NCBI RefSeq assembly: GCF_013096535.2
Contig: NZ_CP051265.2
Location: 1,054,001-1,118,000 of the forward strand
DNA length: 64,000 bases
Reading direction: 5' to 3'
Source of the DNA: Wolbachia endosymbiont of Diaphorina citri
GTDB taxonomy: Bacteria > Pseudomonadota > Alphaproteobacteria > Rickettsiales > Anaplasmataceae
A program made the position numbers and the translations under genes. Shown piece after piece: positions 34,235 to 43,483 of the stretch (position 1 is its first letter; each line of letters begins with the position of its first letter). The notes beneath the pieces were generated by a model that saw only the letters and a list, made by a program, of their open reading frames with translations, was not told where the DNA came from and searched no databases.

Positions 34235-34795
34235 ATGAAAAAGTTGCTGATTTTGGTGGTCTGTTGTTTCCTGTCAGTACCGTCTTTTGGAGTTGATTGG
34301 ATTAAAGATAGAATTTATACTTCTTTGTCATATAGCCGACTTGGTGTTAATTATGACGTTGGTTTTCACTATACAGATAGCACTAAAATTTCAGTTGGCT
34401 ATATAATCAAACCTATTATTAATTCTCTAATCAGACCTACTCTTGATGAAGAATTTGGAGGAGTTATGGGGCTTATGGCAAAGCTTCATTATCATCATAA
34501 ATTTGAAGGTACGGATATTACTCCTTATATTACTGCTGGTGTTGGTACTGTTATAGTTCGTACAATGAAGGCTAAACCTAGAATAAGTAGAGCTGATAAT
34601 GTAGATGAAAACATAAGTCTTCTACTGGGAGAGATTTTTGAAACTATAGTCAATGATAAATTTTTTTCTTATCAAATAGGTTCTGGTATTAATCTTCCAC
34701 TTTCTGAAAGAACAAGTGTTTTTGCTGGCTACAAATTGCAAAGGTTTCATAAAATTTTCCATGGAATTGAGCTAGGAGTGAGTTTTAATTTATGA
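34235..34795 (+). CDS. Small outer-membrane beta-barrel protein, tandem copy 1
   Basis: 186 residues. Signal peptide MKKLLILVVCCFLSVPSFG, probably cut before VDWIKDR. The mature part alternates hydrophobic and polar residues with the barrel pattern LHYHHKFEGTDITPYITAGV and ends in Phe-Asn-Leu, a typical outer-membrane assembly end. It resembles the P44/Msp2/surface-antigen-2 fold in miniature. Residues 100-135 hold an insertion absent from copies 2 and 3. I chose ATG 34235 to match the paralogues; the Shine-Dalgarno of copies 2 and 3 is missing here. Confidence 0.85.
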   Translation: MKKLLILVVCCFLSVPSFGVDWIKDRIYTSLSYSRLGVNYDVGFHYTDSTKISVGYIIKPIINSLIRPTLDEEFGGVMGLMAKLHYHHKFEGTDITPYITAGVGTVIVRTMKAKPRISRADNVDENISLLLGEIFETIVNDKFFSYQIGSGINLPLSERTSVFAGYKLQRFHKIFHGIELGVSFNL

Positions 34796-34826
34796 ACTCT
34801 GATTGAATATTTTTAGTAAAGGCTAG

Positions 34827-34960
34827 TGGGAAATTATATTGAAGCGAAAGTAAGTGATGTAGACTCAAATGCTGATTGCAGCAGATAGTGAAAGATATGC
34901 CAATTTGCAATTGCAAGAGAAAGACAAATAACAAAAAAAATAAAATAATTCCAATTTTTT
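34827..34960 (+). pseudogene. Fossil of the glmU 3' end, relic 1
   Basis: Matches two separated parts of glmU: about 33838-33886 (GAAGCGAAAGTAAGTGAT versus GAAACAAAAGCAAGTGAT) and about 34069-34170, including AATTGCAAGAGAAA and the AAAATAAAATAA stop region. About 180 bp in between is deleted. It has stop codons and no RBS. Confidence 0.8.
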
Positions 34961-35030
34961 ACTTGCAATTTATACTATTTTTAATATTTATATGCTTGTA
35001 TATGCATATATTAATCTTTGGAGGATAAAA

Positions 35031-35501
35031 ATGAAAAAGTTACTTACTTTGTTGGCTTGCTGTTCTTTGTCAGCACCGTCTTTTGGAGTTGATTGGGTTA
35101 AAGATAGAACCTACACCTCTTCGTCGTATGGCATGCTTGGTATTAATTATGATCTTGGCTATCATTGTACAGATAGCATTAAAATTTCATTTGGTCCTGC
35201 AGTTAAACTTGTTATGAGTGAAGGGATTTTAGACGCGGGACTTATGACAAAGCTTCATTATCATTATAAATTTGAAAATACAGATATTACTCCTTATGTT
35301 ACTTTTGGTGTAGGAGGAGTTGCTAAAATTCCTCTTTCAGAAAATCAAGGGCCAGACGTAGAAGAATTTTTTTCCTACCAGATAGGTTCTGGTATTAATC
35401 TTCCACTTTCTGAGAGAACCAGTGTTTTTGCTGGCTACAAGCTGCAGAAGTTCCATGAACTTTCGCATGGGGTTGAATTTGGAATGAGTTTTAATTTGTA
35501 A
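35031..35501 (+). CDS. Small outer-membrane beta-barrel protein, tandem copy 2
   Basis: 156 residues. Signal peptide MKKLLTLLACCSLSAPSFG, mature start VDWVKDR, barrel strands with ITPYVTFGVGG, and the shared end INLPLSERTSVFAGYKLQ then FGMSFNL. ATG 35031 is chosen over 34992 because GGAGG stands 5 nt before it. Closer to copy 3 than to copy 1 in length. Confidence 0.88.
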   Translation: MKKLLTLLACCSLSAPSFGVDWVKDRTYTSSSYGMLGINYDLGYHCTDSIKISFGPAVKLVMSEGILDAGLMTKLHYHYKFENTDITPYVTFGVGGVAKIPLSENQGPDVEEFFSYQIGSGINLPLSERTSVFAGYKLQKFHELSHGVEFGMSFNL

Positions 35502-35535
35502 GCTACGATTGAATGTTTTTAGTGAAGTCTGGTTT

Positions 35536-35690
35536 GAATTTTTGTTGAAATAAAAGCAAGTTATATAGGCTAAAATGATGATTGCAGTAGGTAATAAAAT
35601 GTGAAAAAGAAAAGTTTGGCAATTGCAAGAGAAAGGCAAGTAGCTAAGAAAGTGATTCCGATTTTATTATGTAAGTTATGTGATTTTTAA
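35536..35690 (+). pseudogene. Fossil of the glmU 3' end, relic 2
   Basis: Matches the same two glmU segments as relic 1: TTGTTGAAATAAAAGCAAG near 35542 and GGCAATTGCAAGAGAAAGGC near 35618, with the same internal deletion. Frameshifts and stops throughout. Confidence 0.8.
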
Positions 35691-35736
35691 CTTTTCTGTG
35701 AGTATATATGCATATATTCATGGTTAGAGGGTGAAA

Positions 35737-36216
35737 ATGAAAAAATTACTTACTTTAGTAGTCTGCTGTTCTTTGTCAGCACCGTCTTTTGGAGTTGATT
35801 GGATTAGAGATAAAATCTATACTTCGTCATCATATGGCAATCTTGGTGTTAATTATGAGCTTGGCTATCATTATACAGATAGCATAAAAATTTCAGCTGG
35901 TCCTGTAGTCAAATCTGTTTTGTTTGGAGGATCTTTGGCAGAGCTAGGATTCATGGCAAAGCTTCATTATCATCATCAATTTGAAAATACGGATATTACC
36001 CCTTATGTTACTTTTGGTGTAGGAGGTGGAGCTAAAGTATCTCAAACAGCACCGCAAAGTCAAGAGCTAGACGTAAAAAAGTTTTTTTCTTACCAGATAG
36101 GTTCTGGTATTAATCTTCCACTTTCTGAGAGAACGAATGTTTTCGCTGGCTATAAACTTCACAAGTTCAGTAATTTTTCTCACGGGTTTGAACTTGGAAT
36201 GAGTTTTAATTTATAA
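35737..36216 (+). CDS. Small outer-membrane beta-barrel protein, tandem copy 3
   Basis: 159 residues. Signal peptide MKKLLTLVVCCSLSAPSFG, mature start VDWIRDK, the same strand pattern (LHYHHQFENTDITPYVTFGV) and C-terminal Phe-Asn-Leu. AGAGGG precedes ATG 35737; an in-frame GTG at 35731 is not needed. Probably a surface protein of the same small family; no receptor or pore function can be assigned. Confidence 0.88.
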   Translation: MKKLLTLVVCCSLSAPSFGVDWIRDKIYTSSSYGNLGVNYELGYHYTDSIKISAGPVVKSVLFGGSLAELGFMAKLHYHHQFENTDITPYVTFGVGGGAKVSQTAPQSQELDVKKFFSYQIGSGINLPLSERTNVFAGYKLHKFSNFSHGFELGMSFNL

Positions 36217-36292
36217 GCTCCGATTGAATGTTTTTAGTGAAAGCTTGAGTTTTTATTAACGTCGTAAAGTTTTCATGATACTAAGAGAATTT

Positions 36293-36325
36293 GAGAGTAG
36301 TCAAGTTTAAAACTTGACTACTCTC
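36293..36325. repeat. Strong hairpin between the outer-membrane genes and rplU
   Basis: GAGAGTAGTCAAGTTT and its exact complement with a minimal loop. No T-run follows, so it may be an mRNA-end stabiliser or a poor terminator. Confidence 0.6.
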
Positions 36326-36374
36326 CACAAGGAAAAGCAGATAAAGGTAGAAGTATTTCATGTTTTTATTTATA

Positions 36375-36403
36375 TTGACAGTATGTGTAACATCATTTAC
36401 GAT
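36375..36403 (+). promoter_or_regulatory. Promoter of rplU-rpmA-tRNA-Ile
   Basis: Consensus TTGACA (36375-36380), 17-nt spacer, TACGAT (36398-36403), 30 bp before rplU. Confidence 0.6.
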
Positions 36404-36433
36404 TACTGTTAATAACAATAATTGATATTTGTC

Positions 36434-36736
36434 ATGTTTGCAGTAATCGAAACTGGTGGAAAGCAGTATTTAGTAAAAAAAGGCAGCATAATTAAAGTAG
36501 AAAGATTACAAGCTGAAGAAAAAGAGGAAGTGGAAATCAATAAAGTGATTTGTGTTTCAAGTAATGGCTTATCTTGTTCATCTAATGCTGTTGTTAAAGC
36601 TGAAGTACTAGAGCAGTGTAGAGATAAAAAAATTATAATCTTTAAGAAAAAGAGAAGAAAAAATTACCGTAGGAAAAATGGTCATAGGCAGTATATTACT
36701 GTTCTTCGTATCAATGAAATTAGTCTTCAAAAGTAA
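36434..36736 (+). CDS. rplU: 50S ribosomal protein L21
   Basis: 100 residues; FAVIETGGKQYLVKKGSIIK at the start and the basic KKKRRKNYRRKNGHRQ segment near the C-terminus are diagnostic. I start at ATG 36434, where the family begins, not at the upstream TTG. Followed 10 nt later by rpmA, the usual pairing. Confidence 0.97.
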   Translation: MFAVIETGGKQYLVKKGSIIKVERLQAEEKEEVEINKVICVSSNGLSCSSNAVVKAEVLEQCRDKKIIIFKKKRRKNYRRKNGHRQYITVLRINEISLQK

Positions 36737-36746
36737 GAGGTAAGAT

Positions 36747-37016
36747 ATGGCAACTAAAAAATCAGGTGGTAGTTCCTGTAATGGTAGAGATTCGGCAGGG
36801 CGTCGGCTCGGGATAAAGAAGAATGGTGAGGTTATTCCAGGTAACATAATTGTACGTCAAAGAGGTACAAAATTTCATCCTGGAAAGAATGTTGGTATGG
36901 GTAAAGATCATACGATTTTTGCTAAAACGAAAGGCTGGGTGAGTTTTAGAAAATCAGCAAATAAAAAGACGTTTATTGATGTTGTGCCTACAGATAATAT
37001 GCAAGCCTTGGCTTGA
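36747..37016 (+). CDS. rpmA: 50S ribosomal protein L27
   Basis: 89 residues; [30 protein letters not shown] and the [16 protein letters not shown] stretch identify L27, whose N-terminus reaches the peptidyl-transferase centre. AAGAGG lies upstream of the ATG. In one operon with rplU; tRNA-Ile starts 8 nt after the stop. Confidence 0.97.
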   Translation: MATKKSGGSSCNGRDSAGRRLGIKKNGEVIPGNIIVRQRGTKFHPGKNVGMGKDHTIFAKTKGWVSFRKSANKKTFIDVVPTDNMQALA

Positions 37017-37024
37017 ATAGATAC

Positions 37025-37101
<77 letters not shown>

Positions 37102-37132
37102 TTTAAATTTGCAATAGTTTTGTAACTAAGTG

Positions 37133-38311
37133 ATGGTTTTACACAAGAATTCAGTAACCAGTGAATCAGTAGCAGCCGGTCATCCGGACAAAGTAGCAGA
37201 CCAGATTTCAGATGCAATACTTGACGAATACCTTTTTAATGACTCTTCCTCTCGTACTGCAATAGAGACTTTAGTTACTAAAGATAATGTTATTATAGCT
37301 GGGGAAGTATTTGGGCCGAACATTGAAAATAGCAAGATTGAAAGTATTGTACGGAATACAATAAAAGATATTGGTTATGAGCATGATGGTTTCCACTGGG
37401 AAACAGTGAAAGTAAATATATTACTACATGAACAATCAAATGACATTGCAATAGGTGTGGATCAAGGTGCTGGGGATCAGGGCATAATGTATGGCTATGC
37501 AACAATAGAGACAGAAAGCCTCATGCCAGCACCTATTTTTTATGCACACTCGATTCTGAGAAATATCATGAGTATGGTCAAAGAGGTAAAGCTTGGTCCG
37601 GATGCAAAATCGCAAATCACTTTGGCGTATGAGAATAACCTTCCAGTGCGTGCTGAAAGTATTGTTGTTTCAATACAGCATCTTGAGGATCTGAGTCAAT
37701 CGAAAGTGAAGGAAATAATTTATCCTTACATAGCTTCATCTTTACCTGAAGGGTGGATGTGCCCCAAAGAAAATCTCTTAGTCAATCCAACAGGTAGATT
37801 TGTTATTGGTGGACCAGTTGGTGATTGTGGATTAACCGGACGAAAAATTATGGTTGATACTTATGGAGGCTATATTCCACACGGTGGAGGAGCGTTTTCT
37901 GGAAAAGATGCAACAAAAGTTGATAGATCCGCAGCTTATATGGCTAGATACCTTGCTAAAAATATTGTCTTTGCAGGTTTAGCTGAACGTTGTCTTGTAC
38001 AGCTTTCTTATGCAATTGGTGTCTCAAAACCTACTTCATTTTACATCGATACATTTGGCACGAATACAATAGATGAAGAGAGGATTAAAGGGTTTATTGA
38101 AGATAACATAGATTTATCAACTAAAGGCATAATAAGACATTTATCACTTAATCGTCCTATATATAAACGTACAGCCTACTATGGGCATTTTGGTAAAGAT
38201 TCGGAAGGTGATGGTGGATTTTCTTGGGAACGTACGGACTTATCTGCTGATTTTTGTAGAGAATTCAATATGAAAGACAAAAAGAGAATTTCTTTAAACT
38301 TTGATTTATAA
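37133..38311 (+). CDS. metK: S-adenosylmethionine synthetase
   Basis: 392 residues; makes S-adenosylmethionine from methionine and ATP. Motifs [31 protein letters not shown] and [20 protein letters not shown] are all intact, so the gene should be active. ATG 37133 is taken; a GTG precedes it by one codon. The tRNA-Ile operon lies just upstream. Confidence 0.98.
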   Translation: MVLHKNSVTSESVAAGHPDKVADQISDAILDEYLFNDSSSRTAIETLVTKDNVIIAGEVFGPNIENSKIESIVRNTIKDIGYEHDGFHWETVKVNILLHEQSNDIAIGVDQGAGDQGIMYGYATIETESLMPAPIFYAHSILRNIMSMVKEVKLGPDAKSQITLAYENNLPVRAESIVVSIQHLEDLSQSKVKEIIYPYIASSLPEGWMCPKENLLVNPTGRFVIGGPVGDCGLTGRKIMVDTYGGYIPHGGGAFSGKDATKVDRSAAYMARYLAKNIVFAGLAERCLVQLSYAIGVSKPTSFYIDTFGTNTIDEERIKGFIEDNIDLSTKGIIRHLSLNRPIYKRTAYYGHFGKDSEGDGGFSWERTDLSADFCREFNMKDKKRISLNFDL

Positions 38312-38376
38312 CTCGATATTGATATAATAACTTATTATTAAAGCATAATTAGCTTTTATATTTGTGAGGTTCATAC

Positions 38377-39042
38377 ATGTCTAACAAACCGAAAGAAGAA
38401 TTTTATGATATTGCTATAAAAGAATCATCTGATCTTATTGAAGAAATAAAAGAACATCCTTTCAATGTTGAATTGATAAACAATACGCTAGATTATGAAA
38501 AGTTCAAAATTTATCTTCAGCAGGATTTTTTATATTTAGTGGACTGTACTCGTGCTTTATTGATTATTGCAGCTAAAGTTCATGACATTGAAATAATGAG
38601 CAGCTTAATAAATGTGGCAAGAGGAACATTTGATGTTCGGAGGCAATATAAAGAACATTTTGGAGATTGTGATTTATCTGATAATCACAAAAAATCAAGA
38701 GCCTGTTCTGCCTTTACTGACTTTTTCATGCGCGCTGCATATCACAGTTCTGTTGCTGAAGCTTTATCAGCATCTTACCCTTGCTTTAACATATACCAAA
38801 TCATTCTACATAATATGATGAGTGAGGTAACACCCGATGAGATTAAAAATAGCAAGTACGAAGGATGGATCAATATTTACAATAGCAAAGCAATGAATGC
38901 TGCAATTGATGAGTTTACTAATGTTACGAATAAATTTTATGAGAAAGCTGGCAATTGTGAAAAAAGAAGGATGCATGAGTTTTTTAAGAGAGGTCTAGAG
39001 CTAGAAATATTGTTTTGGGATGAGATGTATTCTCTAGCATAG
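38377..39042 (+). CDS. tenA: TenA/THI-4 family protein, copy 1 (thiamine pyrimidine salvage)
   Basis: 221 residues; TenA hydrolyses aminopyrimidine breakdown products of thiamine for salvage. The helical fold and catalytic-type residues are visible: QQDFLYLVD with Asp50 and Tyr53, Cys136 in SYPCFNIY, and Glu210 in LELEILFWDEMY. GTGAGGTT precedes the start. Adjacent to a diverged second copy. Thiaminase-II type activity is inferred from these residues. Confidence 0.87.
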   Translation: MSNKPKEEFYDIAIKESSDLIEEIKEHPFNVELINNTLDYEKFKIYLQQDFLYLVDCTRALLIIAAKVHDIEIMSSLINVARGTFDVRRQYKEHFGDCDLSDNHKKSRACSAFTDFFMRAAYHSSVAEALSASYPCFNIYQIILHNMMSEVTPDEIKNSKYEGWINIYNSKAMNAAIDEFTNVTNKFYEKAGNCEKRRMHEFFKRGLELEILFWDEMYSLA

Positions 39043-39081
39043 TCTGTAGTATTAACACTAAATTATATTCTAGTTTATGTG

Positions 39082-39741
39082 ATGTTCAGTGGTATAATTA
39101 AGGGCTATTACGGGTCAAATCTTTTAAAGGATATTATTGAGCATCCTTTCAATGTTGAATTAGAAAATAATACTTTAAACATAGAAAACTTCAAATTTTA
39201 TATACAACAAGATGCATTCTTTTTAGCTGATTATGTTCGTACTGTTTTAATGATTGCATCAAAAATGGAGAGTTGTAATAACATTGTTCCATTGATTGGG
39301 GTGGCTAAAGGAGGAATAGAGATTATGAGAGTGTTATACGACCACTACTTTACTGTATACTCCATAAATCGTGGAGAAAAGTCGCTTGAGTGTTTCAATT
39401 TTACTAACTTTCTTTTGTCTACTTCATATAGCGATGTTTATGAAGCTGTAACAGTTCTTTACTCTTGCCATTTCATATATAAAATTGTTGTTGATGATAT
39501 GAGAAATAAAATTAAAAAAAATAATAGGTATAAGGATTGGCTTGATTTTTTTGGCAGTAGCTTGATGGAATCTGGATGTGTTGCTTTGGAAGATATTGTT
39601 GACGAATATTGTAACAAAGCAAGGGAAAGTGAAAGAACCAGAATGCTCGAATTATTTAAAATAACTGCACAATTTGAGTTAGGCTTTTGGAATAGCGCAT
39701 ATAATTTTTCAAAATTTGATCAAGATTTTAAGAAATATTGA
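39082..39741 (+). CDS. TenA/THI-4 family protein, copy 2 (diverged)
   Basis: 219 residues from ATG 39082. Aligns with copy 1 throughout (LKDIIEHPFNVELENNTL). It keeps the Asp of QQDAFF, Cys129 (YSCHFIY) and the late Glu (ELGFWNSAY), but the Tyr three residues after the Asp is Phe. It may have shifted substrate or lost activity. Tandem duplicate, 39 nt after copy 1. Confidence 0.82.
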   Translation: MFSGIIKGYYGSNLLKDIIEHPFNVELENNTLNIENFKFYIQQDAFFLADYVRTVLMIASKMESCNNIVPLIGVAKGGIEIMRVLYDHYFTVYSINRGEKSLECFNFTNFLLSTSYSDVYEAVTVLYSCHFIYKIVVDDMRNKIKKNNRYKDWLDFFGSSLMESGCVALEDIVDEYCNKARESERTRMLELFKITAQFELGFWNSAYNFSKFDQDFKKY

Positions 39742-39788
39742 CAATTTTGAGCTAATTTGTATGCTTGGTACGTATTTTTGAAGATGAT

Positions 39789-40616
39789 ATGAAAAGTAAA
39801 GAACATGATTTTCATTTAGTAGATCCAAGTCCCTGGCCAATTGCTATATCAGCAGCAATTCTTGTTCTTGCACTTGGATTAGTTGGTGCACTCCATAAAC
39901 AAATTTCTGGAATATTTGGTTTAGTTTTGGGAATCTCTGCGGTATCAGGAGTGCTATTTTATTGGTGGAGAGATGTAATAAGAGAGGCGGTTTATGATAA
40001 ATGTCATACTGTCATTGTAAAACATGGATTCAAACTTGCAATGTACTTGTTTATCCTCTCGGAAGTTGTGTTTTTTATAGCGTTCTTTTGTTCATTCTTT
40101 AAAGCCTGGCTTGATCCGGTTTTTTTATTTGAAGCGTTTTCTCCTACAAAAAAAGTTGAATGGCCTCCTGAGGGAATTTTACCACCGGATCCGTGGTCGT
40201 TACCATTTATGAATACACTAATATTATTGCTTTCTGGTACAACAATTACTTCAGCACATCATTTTTTACTTGAAAATGATAAAAAAAGCATGGTTAAAAT
40301 GCTGTCTATAACTATATTGCTTGGAATGTTCTTTATAATAGTGCAAGCAATCGAATATCATGAAGCAAGTTTTTCTTTACGAGAAACAGGAGAAAAACTT
40401 ATTTATACATCCAACTTTTACATGATTACTGGTTTTCATTGTGTGCATGTTATAATAGGTATAATATTTTTGTCAGTATGTTTATTTAGAGCTCGAAAAG
40501 ATCAATTTACACCTCAAGATCACTTATGCTTTGAGTTTGCTTCTTGGTATTGGCACTTTGTCGATCTAGTCTGGATATTTTTATTTCTGTTTATTTATTG
40601 GCTCAGCGTTTATTAA
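39789..40616 (+). CDS. coxC: Cytochrome c oxidase subunit III
   Basis: 275 residues, seven membrane helices; part of the aa3-type terminal oxidase. Family motifs: HDFHLVDPSPWPI, YWWRDVIREA, ILSEVVFFIAFF with the conserved Glu, WPPEGI, SGTTITSAHH and FEFASWYWHFVDLVWIFLF. ATG 39789 fits the family start; an in-frame TTG at 39765 would add eight residues. Abuts ruvC. Confidence 0.96.
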   Translation: MKSKEHDFHLVDPSPWPIAISAAILVLALGLVGALHKQISGIFGLVLGISAVSGVLFYWWRDVIREAVYDKCHTVIVKHGFKLAMYLFILSEVVFFIAFFCSFFKAWLDPVFLFEAFSPTKKVEWPPEGILPPDPWSLPFMNTLILLLSGTTITSAHHFLLENDKKSMVKMLSITILLGMFFIIVQAIEYHEASFSLRETGEKLIYTSNFYMITGFHCVHVIIGIIFLSVCLFRARKDQFTPQDHLCFEFASWYWHFVDLVWIFLFLFIYWLSVY

Positions 40617-41105
40617 GTGATTAAAATAATAGGTCTAGATCCAGGAATAAGCAAAACTGGTTGGGCCATTATCAACCTGAAAGAAAAAAATAGTATTAAA
40701 TTTTTGGGTGGTGGTACCATATCAACTGATGGTAAATTGGGTACAGGTGAACGTCTACATATAATTTTTAAAGAATTAAAGAAAGTAATTTCTCTATATT
40801 CTCCAAATGAAGCTGCTGTAGAGAAAATTTTTGTTAATAAAAATCCAAAATCTTCACTAACTTTAGGATATGCAAGAGCAATTACAATTTTGGTATTACA
40901 AATGACGAAGTTGACCATGAATGAATATGATGCAAATTATATAAAAAAGAGCATTACCGGAGATGGTCATGCTGGTAAGGATCAGATTATATTTATGGTG
41001 AAGCAAGTAGTTAAAGACTCAAATATAAAATGTCACCATGCTGCTGACGCTCTTGCTACAGCAATTTGTCATGCTTATACGAGAAGTTCTTGTTTGATCG
41101 AGTAA
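40617..41105 (+). CDS. ruvC: Holliday-junction endonuclease RuvC
   Basis: 162 residues; resolves Holliday junctions with RuvAB. Starts with GTG directly after the coxC stop. Acidic catalytic residues are in place: IIGLDPGISKTGWAI (Asp), AAVEKIFVNKNP (Glu), and HHAADALATAICHA (paired Asp region). Confidence 0.95.
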   Translation: MIKIIGLDPGISKTGWAIINLKEKNSIKFLGGGTISTDGKLGTGERLHIIFKELKKVISLYSPNEAAVEKIFVNKNPKSSLTLGYARAITILVLQMTKLTMNEYDANYIKKSITGDGHAGKDQIIFMVKQVVKDSNIKCHHAADALATAICHAYTRSSCLIE

Positions 41106-41117
41106 TTTTACATGAAT

Positions 41118-41585
41118 TCATTTGATGGTGTTTATCTTATCTAATGTTCGTTGCAGAATAATACATGCGGCAATTTTATCATCTATTTTTTTTGATTTTG
41201 TGATTGATATTTCAGTAATTTTTAGTGCATGAGTTGCAAGAGATGTTGATAAACTTTCATCTTGTAGATATATGTTTATCTTACATTTTTTTATTATTTT
41301 ATTTGCAAATTGGATTATTGCTTTACACCATTCGGTCTCTTGGTCATCTATTGTGAATGGTAGCCCTATTACCATTGATCCAGCTTCATTTTCTTTAAGT
41401 ACTCTATTTAGATAACCTAAATCTTTGCTCATATTTCTTCTATAATATATACTATGAGCTGTAGCTATAAGCTGTGTTTTATCACTAAATGCTATGCCTA
41501 TTTGTTTTTCTCCCATATCAAGGCACATTAACCGCTTATCTTTTGGGATGGATTGTAAAAATTCATCTAGGTTTCTATAGAGCAT
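41118..41585 (-). CDS. ruvX: RuvX/YqgF-family putative pre-16S rRNA nuclease
   Basis: 155 residues, RNase H-like. CLDMGEKQIGIAFSD, VIGLPFTID, LQDESLSTSLA and KKIDDKIAACIILQRTLD match the family. Members are required for 16S rRNA 5'-end maturation and were once proposed as alternative junction resolvases. Convergent with ruvC. Confidence 0.92.
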   Translation of the reverse strand: MLYRNLDEFLQSIPKDKRLMCLDMGEKQIGIAFSDKTQLIATAHSIYYRRNMSKDLGYLNRVLKENEAGSMVIGLPFTIDDQETEWCKAIIQFANKIIKKCKINIYLQDESLSTSLATHALKITEISITKSKKIDDKIAACIILQRTLDKINTIK

Positions 41586-41650
41586 TCATGAGATTTTTTG
41601 TTTTTTACATCGTTATTTGTTACATGATCTGTAAATTCAATATCATAAAT

Positions 41651-43435
41651 CTATTGACATGATAGACATTCATCATAATTAATATCTGTTTTTTGCTGCA
41701 GTATTTCGCTTTTTTTGAATATATCATGAGAAATCTTGTCAGCTCTCTGCATTGATTGTGATCTGCAGTAGTATAAGCTCTTTAATCCTTTTTTCCAAGC
41801 AAGCATATGTATTTTATGTAAGTAACGTTTATGCACGTTGGCAGGTAAGAACAGATTTACTGATTGAGATTGACAAATATAAGGAGTTCTATCACTTGCA
41901 TGTTCTATGATCCATTGTTGATCAAGTTCGTATGCTGTTTTAAATGTCAATTTTTCATGCTCGCTAAGAAAATCTAAATGTTGAACAGAACCCTCATTTG
42001 TTGAAATTGAGGACCATATTTTATCATTGTCTTGATTCTTTTCTGCTAATAATTTTTGTAAGAATTTATTTCGCACTACAAATGAACCTGTAAGTGTCTT
42101 CTGTATGAATACGTTTGCTGCATACGGCTCTATTCCAGGGGAAGTGTTGCCTGCGATAATCGAAATTGAGGCAGTTGGAGCGATAGTGAGCTTATGTGTA
42201 AACCTTTCCATTAGATCGATTTCTTTAGCATCAAGACATGAACCTTTGTCTTCTGCTAATTTTTTAGACACTATATCTGCTTGCTTGCGCAAATGCTTAA
42301 ATAATTTTTTATTCCATTGTTGTGCTGTTGCTGATTCAAAAGGAACCATTTTACTTTGTAAAAATGAATGAAAACCCATCACACCAAGACCGATACTACG
42401 CTCTCTTATTGCCGAATATTTTGCTCGCTGTATTTCATTGGGTGCTTGATTTATGAAATCCTCTAATACATTATCAAGAAAACGCATTATATCTTCTATG
42501 AAAAGCTCATTATCTTTCCATTCTTCGTAGTACTCAAGGTTTACGGATGATAGACAACACACAGCAGTACGTGACTTATTCAGGTGATCATAACCTGTGG
42601 TTAAAGTTATTTCACTGCATAGATTTGACATCTTGATGTCTAAGTTGAGCTTTTTGTAAGATTCTGGCTTATTGTTATTTATTGCATCAAGGAAAATAAT
42701 GTAAGGTTCTCCAGTTTCAACTCTTGCTGTTAATATTTTGATCCATATATCCCGCGCTTTTACAGTTGAAATAACTTCATTGCTATGAGGGCTTATTAAA
42801 TCCCATTCTTGATCATTCTCAACAGCTTGCATAAATTTATCTGTTACTATTACAGCATGATGTATATTTAACGCTTTGCGATTTGGGTCACCACCAGTTG
42901 GCTTACGTAAATCTAAAAACTCTTCTATTTCTGGGTGAGATACAGGAAGATAAACTGCTGAACTTCCTCGCCTTAAGGATCCCTGACTAATTGCAAGCGT
43001 TAGAGCATTTTGCACTACAATAAATGGAATAATTCCTGATGTTTTGCCGCTGCCTTTGACACTTTCACCAATTGAACGTAGATTTCCCCAGTAACTACCT
43101 ATTCCTCCTCCACGTGCAGCGAGCCAAACATTTTCATTCCATAAATCAACTATTCCCTGCAAGCTATCTTCAGTTTCGTTAAGAAAGCAGGAAATAGGCA
43201 ATCCTCTCTTGGTACCGCCATTACTAAGTATTGGTGTTGAAGGCATGAACCACAAGTTGCTCATGTAATCATAAAGACGTTGTGCATGCTCCTTATTGTC
43301 AGAATAATAATTAGCAATACGTATAAAGAGATTTTGATAACTTTCATTTTTTATTAAATACCTGTCCGATAGAACTGCTTTTCCAAAATCGGTTAATTTA
43401 CTATCCTTTGCGTAATTAATAGTAATGTAATTCAT
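41651..43435 (-). CDS. nrdA: Class I ribonucleotide reductase, large subunit
   Basis: 594 residues; reduces ribonucleoside diphosphates with the radical-bearing NrdB (not in the window). Redox cysteines: LPISCFLNE, MSNLCSEITL with the thiyl Cys, and CCLSSVNLEYY; the C-terminal DECLSCQ supplies the shuttle cysteines. RRGSSAVYLPVSHPEI and TIAPTASISIIAGNTSPGIE are characteristic. Shorter than the E. coli enzyme because the N-terminal ATP cone is missing, so allosteric on/off control by dATP is probably absent. Confidence 0.95.
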   Translation of the reverse strand: MNYITINYAKDSKLTDFGKAVLSDRYLIKNESYQNLFIRIANYYSDNKEHAQRLYDYMSNLWFMPSTPILSNGGTKRGLPISCFLNETEDSLQGIVDLWNENVWLAARGGGIGSYWGNLRSIGESVKGSGKTSGIIPFIVVQNALTLAISQGSLRRGSSAVYLPVSHPEIEEFLDLRKPTGGDPNRKALNIHHAVIVTDKFMQAVENDQEWDLISPHSNEVISTVKARDIWIKILTARVETGEPYIIFLDAINNNKPESYKKLNLDIKMSNLCSEITLTTGYDHLNKSRTAVCCLSSVNLEYYEEWKDNELFIEDIMRFLDNVLEDFINQAPNEIQRAKYSAIRERSIGLGVMGFHSFLQSKMVPFESATAQQWNKKLFKHLRKQADIVSKKLAEDKGSCLDAKEIDLMERFTHKLTIAPTASISIIAGNTSPGIEPYAANVFIQKTLTGSFVVRNKFLQKLLAEKNQDNDKIWSSISTNEGSVQHLDFLSEHEKLTFKTAYELDQQWIIEHASDRTPYICQSQSVNLFLPANVHKRYLHKIHMLAWKKGLKSLYYCRSQSMQRADKISHDIFKKSEILQQKTDINYDECLSCQ

Positions 43436-43483
43436 AAGGCTCCTTTTATGATAATATAGACATTTATTTGAGCGATTTCTCGA

